A DNA stretch of 64,000 nucleotides. It comes from Saccharum officinarum (taxonomy: Eukaryota > Streptophyta > Magnoliopsida > Poales > Poaceae). Below the pieces are notes generated by a model that saw only the letters and a list, made by a program, of their open reading frames with translations, was not told where the DNA came from and searched no databases. Position numbers and translations under genes: made by a program. Each line of letters starts with the position of its first letter. The stretch's first letter is position 1. The stretch covers positions 22,855,511 through 22,919,510 of the forward strand of contig CM036159.1 of the NCBI GenBank assembly GCA_020631735.1, in the 5' to 3' direction. Below are positions 1 through 10,542 of this stretch, piece after piece.

Positions 1-1084
1 TTATACCACTTAACCACTTTGCTTCTAGTCACTCGTTCCTGAGTATCGATCACTCGGACTGGCTTTTCTTCGTAAGTTAAATCAGATTCCAGTCTGATAT
101 CTCCTAAAGGACTCTTTCCTCAGGAACTCGAAGACACTTTTTGAGCTAAGATACATGGAAGACGTTGAATATGGCACTCATTTCAGGAGGTAACTGGATT
201 TTGTACGCAACAGCTCCACTCTTGCCAATGATTTGGAAAGGACCCACGTATCTTGGCGCAAGTTTCTGCTTAACACCAAAACGTTGGACACTCTTCATTG
301 GAGAAACCTTCAGATAAACGAAGTCTCCGACTTCAAACTCGAGCGCTTTCTGCGACGATCAGCATAACTTTTCTATCTAGCTTGGGCTGCAGCCATATGT
401 TTTTGGATGGTACGGACTTGTTCCTCAGCTTCATGAACAAAATCAATACCATAATACCTCCTTTCACCAGCTTCTACCCAGTTTAGTGGAGTTCTACACT
501 TACGACCGTACAAAGCTTCGAATGGCCATCTTAATACTCTCTTGGTAACTATTATTGTACGAGAATTTGGCTAGAGGTAACCATTTTTCCCAAGATCCCT
601 TGGATGATATTACACATGCCCGCAACAGATCTTCCAAGATTTGGTTAACCCGTTCCGCTTGTCCTGATGTCTAGGGGTGATAAGCAGAACTTCTTACTAA
701 CTTGGTTCCCAGAAGGTGATGCAAGTGCTCCCAAAAGCGAGCAGTGAACTGGGGACTACGGTCAGAAACGATAGTACGAGGTACCCCATGGAGCCGGACT
801 ATCTGATTGAAGTACAACTCAGCATAGTCAGTGGGACGATAGTCCACTCTAACTGGAATGAAGTGAGCTGATTTGGTCAAACGATTCATAATTACCCAGA
901 TGGAGTTATGATTTTTGACAGTAGGAGGAAGACCGACAATGAAATCCATACTTATCTCTTCCCATTTCCAACCTGGGATAGAAAGTGGTTGAAGCAACCC
1001 AGCTTTCATGTGCACAGCTTTAACTCTACAGCAGGTGTCACACCTAGCAACATATGCAGCTATCTCTTTCCGCATCTTGGTCCA
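1..1084 (-). pseudogene. Ty3 integrase with start of chromodomain (pol C-terminal part)
   Basis: This is the integrase that inserts the cDNA copy into host DNA. The N-terminal zinc finger is visible: two histidines end the preceding segment ([10 protein letters not shown], near 1120-1150) and CDTC lies near 1030-1045. The DDE core shows MDFIVGLP (about 950), IVSDRSPQF (about 760) and, beyond a stop, GQAERVNQ (about 650). A GPY/F-like module follows (YVGPFQII then FNVFHVS, about 150-270). From about 110 down to base 1 one frame reads DLTYEEKPVRVIDTQERVT, then continues RSKVVKWY. This matches the beginning of a Tekay/Del-type chromodomain, which is cut by the window edge. Several frame changes and stops occur (for example at 671-673 and around 440-520), so this copy is not translatable as it stands. 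Confidence 0.88.
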
Positions 1085-1857
1085 TCAATAGTATGGCTTC
1101 AAATCATAATACATCTTATTGCTACTAGGATGGATAGACAACTTAGAGGAGTGTGCTTCAGACATAATATCATTTCTAAGCTCTCGGTCCTTAGGCACAA
1201 CTAACCTATCCTTGAACCATAGTACACCCTCTTCATCTACCCTGAACTGTGTAGTTTCTTGCTCTTTCATCTTGCGTTTTATGTGGAATACACCAGGATC
1301 AGTCTTTTGAAGCTCAATAATTCTGCTTTTGAGAGTACAACTGATAGTGATGTTGTACAAGTCTGCTGGATGTAGAAGGCGAGATCGATGAAAATCAGTT
1401 TCAACTAAGGAATGGCAATGAGACTTACGGCTTAAAGCATCCGCAACCACATTTGCCTTGCCAGGATGATAGTGCACTTGAAGGTTATAATCCTTAATCA
1501 ACTCGAGCCATCTTCTTTGACGCATATTTAACTCGGGTTGGGTGAAGATGTATTTGAGGCTTTTGTGGTCTGTGTAGATATTGCAGACATTGTCCAGCAG
1601 ATAGTGCCGCCACACTTTCAAAGCATGAACAACTGCGGCGAGTTCTAAGTCATGCGTTGGATAATTCGCCTCATGCTTCCGAAGTTGTCGAGAGGTATAT
1701 GCAATTACTCGGCCTTCCTGCATCAGAACACCTCCCAACCTATGCCTGAGGCATCACAATAAACATCAAATGATTTCTCGATATCCGGTTGTGCCAAAAC
1801 CGGAGCTGAGGTTAGGAGAGTTCGCAGTTTGTGAAAAGCCGCATCACACTCAGGAGT
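1085..1857 (-). pseudogene. Ty3 RNase H domain of pol
   Basis: RNase H degrades the RNA strand during reverse transcription. Catalytic acidic positions are visible in order: DVYCDASG (about 1750-1775), the [12 protein letters not shown] helix (about 1610-1650), [11 protein letters not shown] (about 1545-1585) and ADALSRKSH (about 1420-1450). The Ty3 order RT, RNase H, integrase is kept. Two lesions separate it from the RT frame. One is a TAG at 1858-1860, where a tryptophan is usual. The other is a frame change at about 1738, in the GIGLGG-type loop, consistent with loss of one T. The ORF from 1738 to 1085 is otherwise open. Confidence 0.86.
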
Positions 1858-3160
1858 CTAGACAAACCTGATGTCTTTTTGTAGCAACCGAGTCATTGGC
1901 TTGGCTATTTTGGAGAAATCCGGGATGAAACGACGATAATAGCCAGCCAAACCAAGGAAACTCCAGACCTCGTGAACCGAGATAGGAGCCTTCCAGTTCA
2001 GTACTTCTTGTACCTTGGCGGGGTCTACCATAATTCCTCCATCGGATAACACATGCCCAAGGAAAGGTACTTCTCGAAGCCAGAATTCGCACTTACTGAA
2101 CTTTGCATATAGTTGATGTTCACGCAGTCTTGTGAGGACTATACGCATATGTTCAGCGTGATCTTCCTCATTTACAGAATATATCAGGATGTCATCAATA
2201 AATACCACCACAAACTTGTCCAATTCAGGCATAAACACCAAATTCATCAAGTACATGAAGTGTGCGGGGGCATTTGTCAAGCCGAAAGACATAACAAGAT
2301 ACTCATAAAGATCGTATCTGGTAGAAAAGGCTGTCTTTGGAACATCTTCCGGGCGGATTTTAATTTGATGGTAGCCAGATCTTAGATCGATCTTGGAGAA
2401 AACTTTAGCTTTAGACAACTGATCGAATAAGATGTCGATGCGCGGTAGAGGGTACTTATTTTTAACAGTGACTGCATTGAGAGGTCTATAATCTACGCAC
2501 ATTCGCAATGACTGATCCTTCTTCTTTACAAAGATAGCAGGACATCCCCACGGCGACGAACTCGGACAAATTAACCCCTTCTTCAAAAGTTCATTCAATT
2601 GCTCCTTAAGTTCAGCTAACTCATTCGGAGGCATCCTATAAGGTCTCCTAGAGATGGGAGCCGTGCCAGGTAACAACTCAATTTTAAATTCCACATCCCG
2701 ATCCGGAGGGAGCCCCGCAAATCATCGGGAAAACGTCCGGAAACTCATTTACTACTGGAATTTTGGCCAACGCCTTTGCTTGCACAGCATGAACTTCCCC
2801 AGACAAATCAACTTTTCTGGGAAGTTGTACCAGAAAACCCTTTTGATCTGTAGGATCTCTGAGCATAACTACCCGAGTGGATGTATCAATGAGTACCCCA
2901 TTCTGACTCATCCAATTCATGCCCAGAATAACATCTATGCCTAAGCCCGGCAAAACCACTAAGGCAAGCGAGTACTTTTGCCCTTCTATCTCAAGCTCAA
3001 GATTCCCCACTACTTTATTTGTGGAAATATTCCCACTTGCTGCGCTAATACAATAACCCCCACCTTCAACAGTATGCAATTTGTGTGCAAACTCTGATGC
3101 AAACTTAGGACTGATAAAGGAATGCGAAGCACCTGAATCAAAAAGTACCACTGCAGGGTG
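1858..3160 (-). pseudogene. Ty3 aspartic protease and reverse transcriptase
   Basis: The protease active site LFDSGASHSFIS lies at about 3110-3145, directly after gag. The following segment keeps the retropepsin-like ILGMNWM motif (about 2900). The RT frame 2694-1858 is open over 278 codons. It contains [16 protein letters not shown], the [12 protein letters not shown] block, the [11 protein letters not shown] finger, SFGLTNAP, the catalytic FIDDILIYS (about 2176-2205) and the thumb segment [19 protein letters not shown]. Between protease and RT the frame shifts near 2705-2735, where two single-base losses in a C run and a G run would account for the change. RT itself looks nearly intact, so the element is probably not ancient. 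Confidence 0.92.
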
Positions 3161-4251
3161 TTGGTCAACTAGGAACTTACCAGCAGTGACAACCTCACCA
3201 GATGGGATTTCCTCAATACTGTTATAATGAGCGTGCCCTTGACGGCCACCTTGGTTGACATTCTTCTTAGGGTAAGGGCAGTTCCTAGACCAATGGCCTG
3301 GCTTGTTGCAGTTCCAGCAAGGCATGTTGCTAGGAGGAACACTGGAGCTGCCTTGGCCCGAATTACCATTTGGCAGAGCCACTGTATATGCCTTGCGAAA
3401 CCCAGTCTTCACTGGCACCTTCTTTTGCGGAGGACGAAACTTAGCACTTGTGGCAGGAAGGCGAGGAGGAGCCCTCGGGGCAGCTGGAGCTCGAGACTGT
3501 GAAGCACCTGCCTCAAGTGCCCTCTTGCGGCTCTTAGAAGCAGCATAGATAGAGTTATTGTTCTCTTGAGTCAGAGCATCACTGATAAATTCATTGAAGG
3601 TAGTGCACTTGCTAGTGCCCATAGTCTTCATCAGCTTTGGGCCGAGGCCTCTTTTAAAGCTAGCAATTTTCTTGCATCGGTATCCACAAACTCCGTGGCA
3701 TACCTTGCCAGGTTGTTGAAAGATTGCAGATATTCAGTCAAGCTTTTATTGCCCTGCGACAGCCTCATAAATTCTGTGTGCTTGATAGCCATAAGACCTG
3801 GAGGAATATAGTTCCCACGAATGCGGCCTTGAACTGGTCCCAAGCAATCGGGACATTTGCAGGCAGTGTGGAACGATAGTGGCTCCACCAAATACCCGCT
3901 GGACCATGTAGTTGGTGAGAAGCATATTCAGTTTTCAGCTCATCGGTCAAGCGAAGCAGACGAAACTTTTGTTCAATAGTGTTCAACCACTCATCGCTTG
4001 CAGTGGTTCCTCCGCCTCCTTAAAGAGCGGGGGCTTAGTATCAAGAAAGTCCTTGAAATCACTGTACTGATTGGGTTCTGGGCCCTGGCGGCCATGACGA
4101 GCCTCCCGGTTGGCAAGCTGGCGCATAGCATCTGCCAGCATGCGCTGCCCTTCGACCACGGTCTGCATCAAATCAGCCGGGGTAGGTGGTGGCGGAGGGG
4201 TGGCTGTTCCTCATCCTCATTGCCACGACCCCGACGGAGATTGTACGACAT
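3161..4251 (-). pseudogene. Ty3 gag (capsid and zinc knuckle)
   Basis: The gag start is the ATG at 4249-4251, giving MSYNLRRGRGNEDEEQ. It is preceded at once by CAG in the context TGCATTTTGCAG, a possible 3' splice site. The frame is lost in a proline-coding C run (about 4195-4205) and regained in the next frame (DLMQTVVEGQRML). The capsid-type region contains WWSHYRSTLP and KAAFVG (about 3815-3900), then KSLTEYLQSFNNLARYA (about 3690-3760). A basic linker RAPAAPRAPPRLPA precedes the CCHC knuckle CWNCNKPGHWSRNC (3278-3319; CX2CX4HX4C). There are at least three frame changes and a stop near 3632. Gag packages the RNA into virus-like particles. Confidence 0.87.
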
Positions 4252-4914
4252 CTGCAAAATGCATAGCCAATGAGCACTGACGATGTGGGAAATTTGTAGA
4301 TGAATTATTGTAAATATGTCAAACTGACTTCATTAAATAGACTTCTCAAAATACTCATGGCACAATAATTCATCACAACCGTACAATCCATTCAAGCGGA
4401 TCAATTAGCGCAATCATGCGAGAGAATCCAACAAGATGTACTTTGATAAAGGCTCACTCACAAGGAGCACAGCAGTTACTGAACCGTTTACGTTAAAATC
4501 TACGTGATTTTTGACCTTTCGCCCGGTACTTGGATTCGATTTCAAAGTTTTTAGTTGACTGAGAAAGGCTACTTCAAACTGACCACAAAGAGACTTCTCA
4601 ACGGTAGAGTTCCATGGTGGATCATGACTAGCCACCTCGATACCAGCGCGTGCCAAGCAGCACAGCCTTATGTCGCGCGCCATAGGAGGCCCTCGGTTTC
4701 GTCGTGGCACCGAAGGGCTAATCGTGACACCATCATCGAACGCAACACAATAAGTCATCATCCAATTGCGATCGAAATTAACAGGTTCCAATAAACATCT
4801 AGGAAACATAGGGTTCGACCTTACATCCCAAAAGTCAAGTTATTACAAAGCTTCACTCCAACACAGGGAGGGCACAAAAGACGTTCCTAACATCATAGCT
4901 ACGTGATAACTACT
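4252..4914. other. Spacer between the extra ORF and gag of the Ty3 element
   Basis: This is 0.66 kb between the stop of the extra ORF (4915) and the gag ATG (4251), reading leftward. A minus-strand ORF of 131 codons occupies 4414-4809, but it has no recognisable domain and does not begin at a splice-like site. The segment ends in TGCATTTTGCAG directly before the gag ATG. It is most likely non-coding leader or intron of the gag transcript. Confidence 0.5.
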
Positions 4915-5513
4915 CTAAGCATCGTCCTCAGAGTCAGTGTCAAGGATCTCCCCACCGTCCTCATCACTAACAGGCTCTAACTCCTCATCTTCTTCTTTTC
5001 TTCTTTCTTCTGGTGTGGCATCTTGGGGCCCATTGACCTCCACTTCTTCATCATCTTCAGCCATGCGATTCCCGAACCCATGTCCTCATCTGCGTTGTTG
5101 TTTCGAGGCAGCAGAGGATTTAGCTGTTTGTTCAGGCGGTGCACTTCTTCATGAAGATTGTCATTGTATTCTTCAGCATTCTCCAACTGTTGCTCGAGCT
5201 CAAACTGACGAGCTCTCAGAACGTTCTCCTCGTGCCAGGCTTCATCCCTCTGATTCATGACATGGACTAGCATGCGTTGACAGTTGCGATGTTGCTACTG
5301 TCAATCTCTAGACTGCAAGTGTTTCCTGGTCACGATCACGGATCACTTGCTCTAGTTGCTGACGCGCTGCATTCCTGGCAGCAGTCACTTCAGCCAACTC
5401 TGCCCTCAGCCTTTCCACCTCAGTAGGCTCAGGGCGGGGCTCACGTGGAGCGAGCTGGTGATGAGGTGCCCTGCCCCAGTGGACTTGCGAGCGGTCCTCT
5501 TGGTACGTGCCAT
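4915..5513 (-). pseudogene. Extra Ty3 ORF: histone H3 tail mimic plus coiled coil and acidic tail
   Basis: Start ATG is at 5511-5513, immediately after TTGTTGCTACAG, a good 3' splice site. The first 13 codons read MARTKRTARKSTG. The H3 tail begins MARTKQTARKSTG, so only Q5 differs; T3, K4, the A7-R8-K9-S10 motif, T11 and G12 are kept. After a frame change in a G run (about 5473-5477) the next frame reads RAPHHQLAPREP, again resembling H3 residues 15-22 with K14, R17 and K18 altered. It runs on into the coiled coil EVERLRAELAEVTAARNAAR and RQQLEQVIRDRDQET (to about 5320). A second coiled-coil segment (RARQFELEQQLENAEEY, HEEVHRLNKQLN; 5273 to about 5110) and an acidic end (EERRKEEDEELEPVSDE, EILDTDSEDDA) follow, with stop at 4915-4917. 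About five single-base deletions break this copy. The role is unknown. Possible roles are binding or diverting H3-tail readers or writers, or chromatin targeting of the element. Confidence 0.8.
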
Positions 5514-6240
5514 CTGTAGCAACAAGATACGACTTAAAGTGAGGATCATTTAGGGGATACAAAATTTAATTTAGTCGGGAGTACTGAAATTTTTAAGGAG
5601 GGAGTAAATGATATGTATGATATAATTAAACATGATGCATGCACGTTCCGTACGCCCTCTCACCTTAGTATAAACCTAGAGTTCTAACGCTAGGCGGTGG
5701 CATACATACGTTCTCTCATATAAGCGAAACTATCGGTCTACTCGTTACGCTGTTAGTGTACCTACAGAAAATCTCATTTCAGCCCAACAGTTTCCCAATA
5801 AGCACACAAGAAAGCAGTAATTTAAATACTTTCCATATACACATCCCCTGATGTATATACTTCAGTATCAAAGCTACCCGATATAAAGGTTCCCACAATT
5901 AAGTGCTTACGTAATTATATGGTTTAAACATGTAAGTATGCAAGTTACCAAAACTACTCTCCCCTAGATCACCGGTTGGACGATCATGCTCTCACAACTC
6001 ACACTTACCAGAGCGTCGAGGCAATTGATCCATACAATATCACACCGTATGGACGATGAAATAAAAACAAACAAGGCCCCCAAGTTAGTCTTTATAATAA
6101 GTCACCTAAGAGTCCTTATTTGGGCTAAGGGATGTGATCACTGGCATACCTAAAAAATAATTTTTAGTGTTTTAACCCTTTTTCATAATCAAATACTTTT
6201 GTTTTTAAATACTCGTACGATGTGTTTAATGTTGAATTAT
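5514..6240. other. Ty3 element leader between PBS and extra ORF
   Basis: This is 0.73 kb of mostly AT-rich 5' untranslated leader without a convincing coding frame. On the minus strand it ends in a pyrimidine-biased stretch and CTACAG that abuts the ATG of the extra ORF. Any donor site must lie here or in the LTR. Confidence 0.5.
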
Positions 6241-6252
6241 GCTCTGATAACA
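6241..6252 (-). other. Primer-binding site, initiator tRNA-Met type
   Basis: The minus strand reads TGTTATCAGAGC, which matches the plant tRNA-iMet PBS TGGTATCAGAGC at 11 of 12 positions. It lies two bases inside the LTR end (...CTGTTACA, then GC, then PBS). This fixes both the orientation and the inner LTR boundary at 6255. Confidence 0.88.
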
Positions 6253-6254
6253 GC

Positions 6255-9200
6255 TGTAACAGAACTGACCAAATTATAAGAGCACAAGTACAAAAACAAG
6301 CACCGAAGCGCTCAAATTTTCGAACTTGAGCCCATATAATCCCGGTAGTCAATTGAAACCACGAAGGATTTCAAACCAACTTGCTCACAACCAAGATCGC
6401 ATCATTCAACATACAACATCATACGTTACATTTCACAAGTAGTTCTGAAATAAGTTTACACACACGGAGTCGCAATTATTACAAACCAAGTTTATAAAAG
6501 TAGCGGAAGCAAACACACACCAGTTGTTTAACTACTGCCAGTCTTGTTGATCAACAACCCGCAAAAGCATCAGGAAAGTACATAAAAGATGATCACGCCC
6601 AAGTGATCTAGTCTTCGTCACCCGCAGGGTGGAGATAATTTTTGCAGAAGCCTTGGTAGAGCATATCATCTGCAACAGGAGGGAATAAACCCTGAGTACT
6701 GGAATGTACTCAGCTAGACTTACCCGTCGAAAACCAGAAATAAGATGACACCAAGGATTATGCAAGGCTTACACAAGAGGCTAGCTGACATAACATTTTG
6801 CATAAAGGCATAAGTAATTGAACTCTTATAACTTGTACTAGCAGTTCTTTTAGCATTTACCTGTCATCTATCTTAGCACCTGTACTAAACATTCACTTGA
6901 GTATAATCAAACAACATTATTATTATATCCATAGCAGGTATATCATTGTGGCAACATTGTATCATTCCCTTAACCACCAGTTCATTTAATGAGATCTACG
7001 TTGCCGCTGCTCAAGTCAAGTGCTCACTAACCGGGAGCGACGGCGATTCGAATCGAATTCCTATCCAGCTGGAGGGGTATTTCTAACACTCACCGTGCAG
7101 ACCCCTGCCAGGGTCGCACAGGCCACCGTTTCATATGATTCAGGAATCGCGGGTCCGAATAATGTCGCGACCCCAAGGGCGACACTCTGCCAGGTGATAG
7201 GGACTCTAACCCCCCCTTGGTCTCACGCCAATGTCCCCAAGCACATCCTTTCTCTCCTCCAAGAAGCAACCTACCATTCGATTCCCGGCCTGAACCACAT
7301 TACTCGGCTTCGCGGTCGGAACGGCTTATCCGGCCAACTAAGTGTTAGACTACGTTCAACATGACTCAAGGACGTACAGCGAATCGGTCCTTAAACGACT
7401 CAGACGGGCATAGCTCCACACCCAAGACGTGAAGTGTCTTGCGGCTGTACTATCGAATTCCCGCCCGGTCTCAATTTCATTTTAAAGCATGGTTCCATCC
7501 ACGATAGCCATAGAGCCACTCGTGACTCCTTCCTACATCTCGCGGATGACCGAAAATCACCCGACTTCTACCGTACTAAGCAGGGCTAAGCATTGACACA
7601 TGCCTAAACCTAATATAGGGTTAAGTACGATATCTGGACAAGGACAGGTATAATGCAACAAGTGTTTTCATATAACTCCTACAACTTAATGCAGTAAACA
7701 ATTAAAAGTACTCAAGATGACTTTATAAAATATTAGGTTCAGCATGCACCAGGGCTTGCCTTTCAGAAAGGTCGAGGGCCGGTGGTCAGGATACTCAGGT
7801 AGATCTTCGGCAGGAGCTTCGTCGCCGGTTGGTTCCTCTGGCTGCTCCGGCAGGTCCTGGACTTCCTCCGGAATCACTAGCTCGAACTCGAGGAGTGTTA
7901 TCCCCTCTGGAACACCTATTGCATGAGTGCACAATAAATATCATGGGTGCATAATGGTGCAACATGCTCGGGATGAAATACATTTCAGAAATAAAAAAAC
8001 AATAATCTAATCAAGTCACTTTATCAGTATGTGCAAATCTCTTCTCCGGTGGAGAAGTACTTACCTAATCTACTCAACCTAAGGTATAGTTGCTCATCTT
8101 CGGTTAAGGCCCTAACACCTAACAAACACAAGAGTGACATTATTTAGGTTACCACATCCAACCCAAAACATCACAGTAAGACATTCTGGACAGCAGCTAC
8201 TTGTTTCTAACATAACTGGAGATTCCCAACTCCAAAAGATATGGTCTAAGACAATCTGGAAAGCTTATGAAATGCACCACAAAATATTTTCAGACCACAA
8301 CACTTAATTCCAAAGTTTACCTAGTCTAAATCCCAAAGTTCCAGAATCTGTCCTCCCCAAACAGAGAGCAGCCAATTCTGGACTGTCACTTAAAACAGCA
8401 ACAACTCCTAAACTACTAAGCCAAATGCTCCCAAATTTTGACACAAGCTAGTTTATCAAGTTTACTACAATTTTGGTATTCACAAGTTTTCCAGCAAACA
8501 CTTTTATTAAGGGTCAAACCCAAAAATACTACTAGTTGTCCAGAAAACCTAAAATTGCAAAGGTTAAATATTTATTTATGTGGCAAACATTCTCTAAGTT
8601 TGCATATGATTTAAAACACATTTCAAAGACCTATTTAAATATCCTGGAAACCAAATATCATATAACCAATTCATATTTTTCTAAAATACTGCACGTCATG
8701 TAGATCCTAACAAAATTTATCTCATAATTTTTGGGCAAGTAAAACCCTAGATCTACATTTTCCAAAACTTAACCAAAACTGTGACAGAATAAATAAAATG
8801 ACATAATTCCTATTCGCTACTGGGCCGGCCTAGGAACCGACGCGGCCCAAAACTCGCGGCGTGGCCCGCTCCCGCACGCGGCCTGCTACGGCTCCTGCCC
8901 GCGCGCGCGTGCGACTGACCAGGTGGCCCCACCGGTCAGAGAGAGAGAGGCGGAGGGGCGGAGCTGCGGTCGCCGGAGCTCGCCGTCGGTGAGCCGACTG
9001 GCGAAGCTGAGCGGACGAGCATGACCACGTCATCGAGCTAAGCCGATTGGTGGCAAGAACGGGACGGCAGAGCCACGGTAAGGTGCTCGCCGTCGGGCAT
9101 GGCGGATCACCGGTACGGTGGTGGCGAAATCTCGCCGCCGGTGAGCCTGACGTCCCAACCCTAACCCTCGACGAGCATCCCCATTCTACTTCGACCCTAA

Positions 9201-10542
9201 CGCACCTACAAGCGGGCGACAGAGACGCCCAGAGACCCCTGGCCACGGAGAGCCGTCGTGCGGACGAACTACGACGAGGTACCGCGGCGGCGGAAAACGA
9301 AAATGCAACCCTACCGAGGCGCGATTGGCTACGTGGAGTGGACGGTGAGGTAGCGGGCTTCAAGGCAGAGCTGTGGACGTGTTTTTGTGGGCGGCAGTGC
9401 GGTGGAGAGCGCACACGAGCTCGCCGGAGTGGAGGCGGGAGCTGCGCTCGGTTGTTCCGCCCGGTGGAGGGGAGAACGGAAGGGAGAGGGAGGTGTGGCG
9501 CGAGTGAGGCAGAGACCGTCGTCGTGGCGGCCTTGAAGGCTTGGTGACCTAACGGGTGGGACCGCGGCCGGCGTACGGCTGCCACCGCATGGCCACGCAT
9601 CGGCATTGCCCTGCCGTCGGTCGGCCACCGACTGAAGAACGGTCGACTGAATCGACGAGGCCGAAACGGTGACTGACAGAGCAACTTTGTCGATGATTAT
9701 CTCCTAAACCAGCTTGAGTTCGCAGAAGATGATAATACCAAAATTGTAGAGCTACATGAGGACTACCACTTTGTCAATTGGAGTTTGGACTGGTTCGGCC
9801 TAGATTTGAAACCACAGAGCTCCAAAGTGGTGCACTTCGAAACTGAAACGTAGTTTCAGTCATTAAGCCGACTGAAACCCGATTTTCTAGACACCATATC
9901 TCCTAAACCATTTAGAACTAGGTGATGGTGATGTTGATAATGTTGTAGAGCTATACAAGGACTACAAGTTTGTCAATATGAGTTGGGGCTGGTTTGGTCT
10001 GGTTTGCAAACTACAAGCTTCCAAAGTAGGCCACAGTAAAACTGGAGGGACACTTTGAGACTTAGAAAAATTCTAAGTGTTGAGACAGCCCCTCTAGCTG
10101 ACTTGTGGACCATTTTTGAGCATGTTCTGGTCATTTTCATGAGATGACCATATTAGAACTTTTGTTCCTTATGAAATTCTCTACAACTTTGCTTAAGGGT
10201 GCTCCTCCATGCAAGGTCTCTAATCTGGACTTTTTAATTGGTCAAACTAGAGCATCCTAGGGCTAAATGGTGGTCAACTACACCTTGCAGGGCATTTTGG
10301 TGATTTTGGTCAACATGAACCTTGCTCCATTAGTGACCCTAAGTATAACTAAGGTATTGTGAGATATAATTGGCTACTCTACCCTTTAGTTACACCAACT
10401 CCCTAGTGTCACATGATGTGAGTCAAACAAAACTTCAAAACAAATCACATTTGTTGCAACCACATGAATTAACATGAAATGATGCATGCTTATGCTCATG
10501 CAATGCAATGCAATTAAGGAGCTAAACACCTGAGGTGTTACA
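6255..10542 (-). repeat. 5' LTR of the Ty3 chromovirus (4288 bp)
   Basis: The minus strand starts TGTAACACCTC and ends CTGTTACA, giving the short terminal inverted repeat TGTAACA/TGTTACA. The inner end is fixed by the PBS. The outer end is fixed by the switch to copia RT sequence at 10543. The LTR holds an acidic ORF (7686-7934), a GC- and CpG-rich block (about 8820-9690) whose open frames on both strands are composition effects, and a diverged direct duplication (9699 to about 10096). The segment at 6600-6760 (minus: GGGTAAGTCTAGCTGAGTAC, then TACTCAGGGTTTATT) has a clear counterpart at 27690-27740 in the solo LTR. Confidence 0.88.
7686..7934 (-). CDS. Short acidic ORF inside the Ty3 LTR
   Basis: This is 82 codons rich in E, D and P: MCTHAIGVPEGITLLEFELV, then IPEEVQDLPEQPEEPTGDEA, ending near GKPWCM before a hydrophobic run. 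No family is recognised. The reason to list it is a counterpart at the same relative place in the solo Ty3 LTR (26565-26831). That copy has an equally acidic stretch ending GKPRC, followed by aligned DNA (AAGGCAAGCCC, then GGTGCAT). Conservation between two diverged LTRs suggests either a leader peptide or a conserved RNA element. The block AAGGCAAGCC also resembles a GC-type splice donor. Expression is unproven. Confidence 0.4.
   Translation of the reverse strand: MCTHAIGVPEGITLLEFELVIPEEVQDLPEQPEEPTGDEAPAEDLPEYPDHRPSTFLKGKPWCMLNLIFYKVILSTFNCLLH

Larger units (their letters stand above)
1..10542 (-). mobile_element. Tekay-type Ty3/gypsy chromovirus, 3' end beyond left edge
   Basis: This is a long-LTR Ty3 retrotransposon read on the minus strand. 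The order from the right is 5' LTR (6255-10542), PBS for initiator tRNA-Met (6241-6252), leader, an extra coiled-coil ORF (4915-5513), gag with one CCHC knuckle, aspartic protease, RT, RNase H, integrase with an HHCC finger and GPY/F-like module, and the start of a chromodomain at the window edge. RNase H before integrase is the Ty3 order. The chromodomain and the very long LTR point to the Tekay/Del clade. Its outer end (GGTGTTACA on the plus strand) abuts a copia RT codon, so it is nested in copia-1. The 3' half and 3' LTR lie left of the window, so the TSD cannot be confirmed. Coding parts carry nonsense and one-base deletions. Confidence 0.93.

Noticed and set aside
4915..5513. Reading the H3-like start as a captured host histone gene
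   Set aside because: Similarity stops after about 22 residues and the histone fold is absent. A coiled coil and acidic tail follow, so it is a mimic or a captured tail at most.
8830..9684. Long open frames on both strands (284 and 166 codons) in GC-rich DNA
   Set aside because: They lie inside the Ty3 LTR, overlap each other, have no domain, and reflect stop-poor GC-rich composition.
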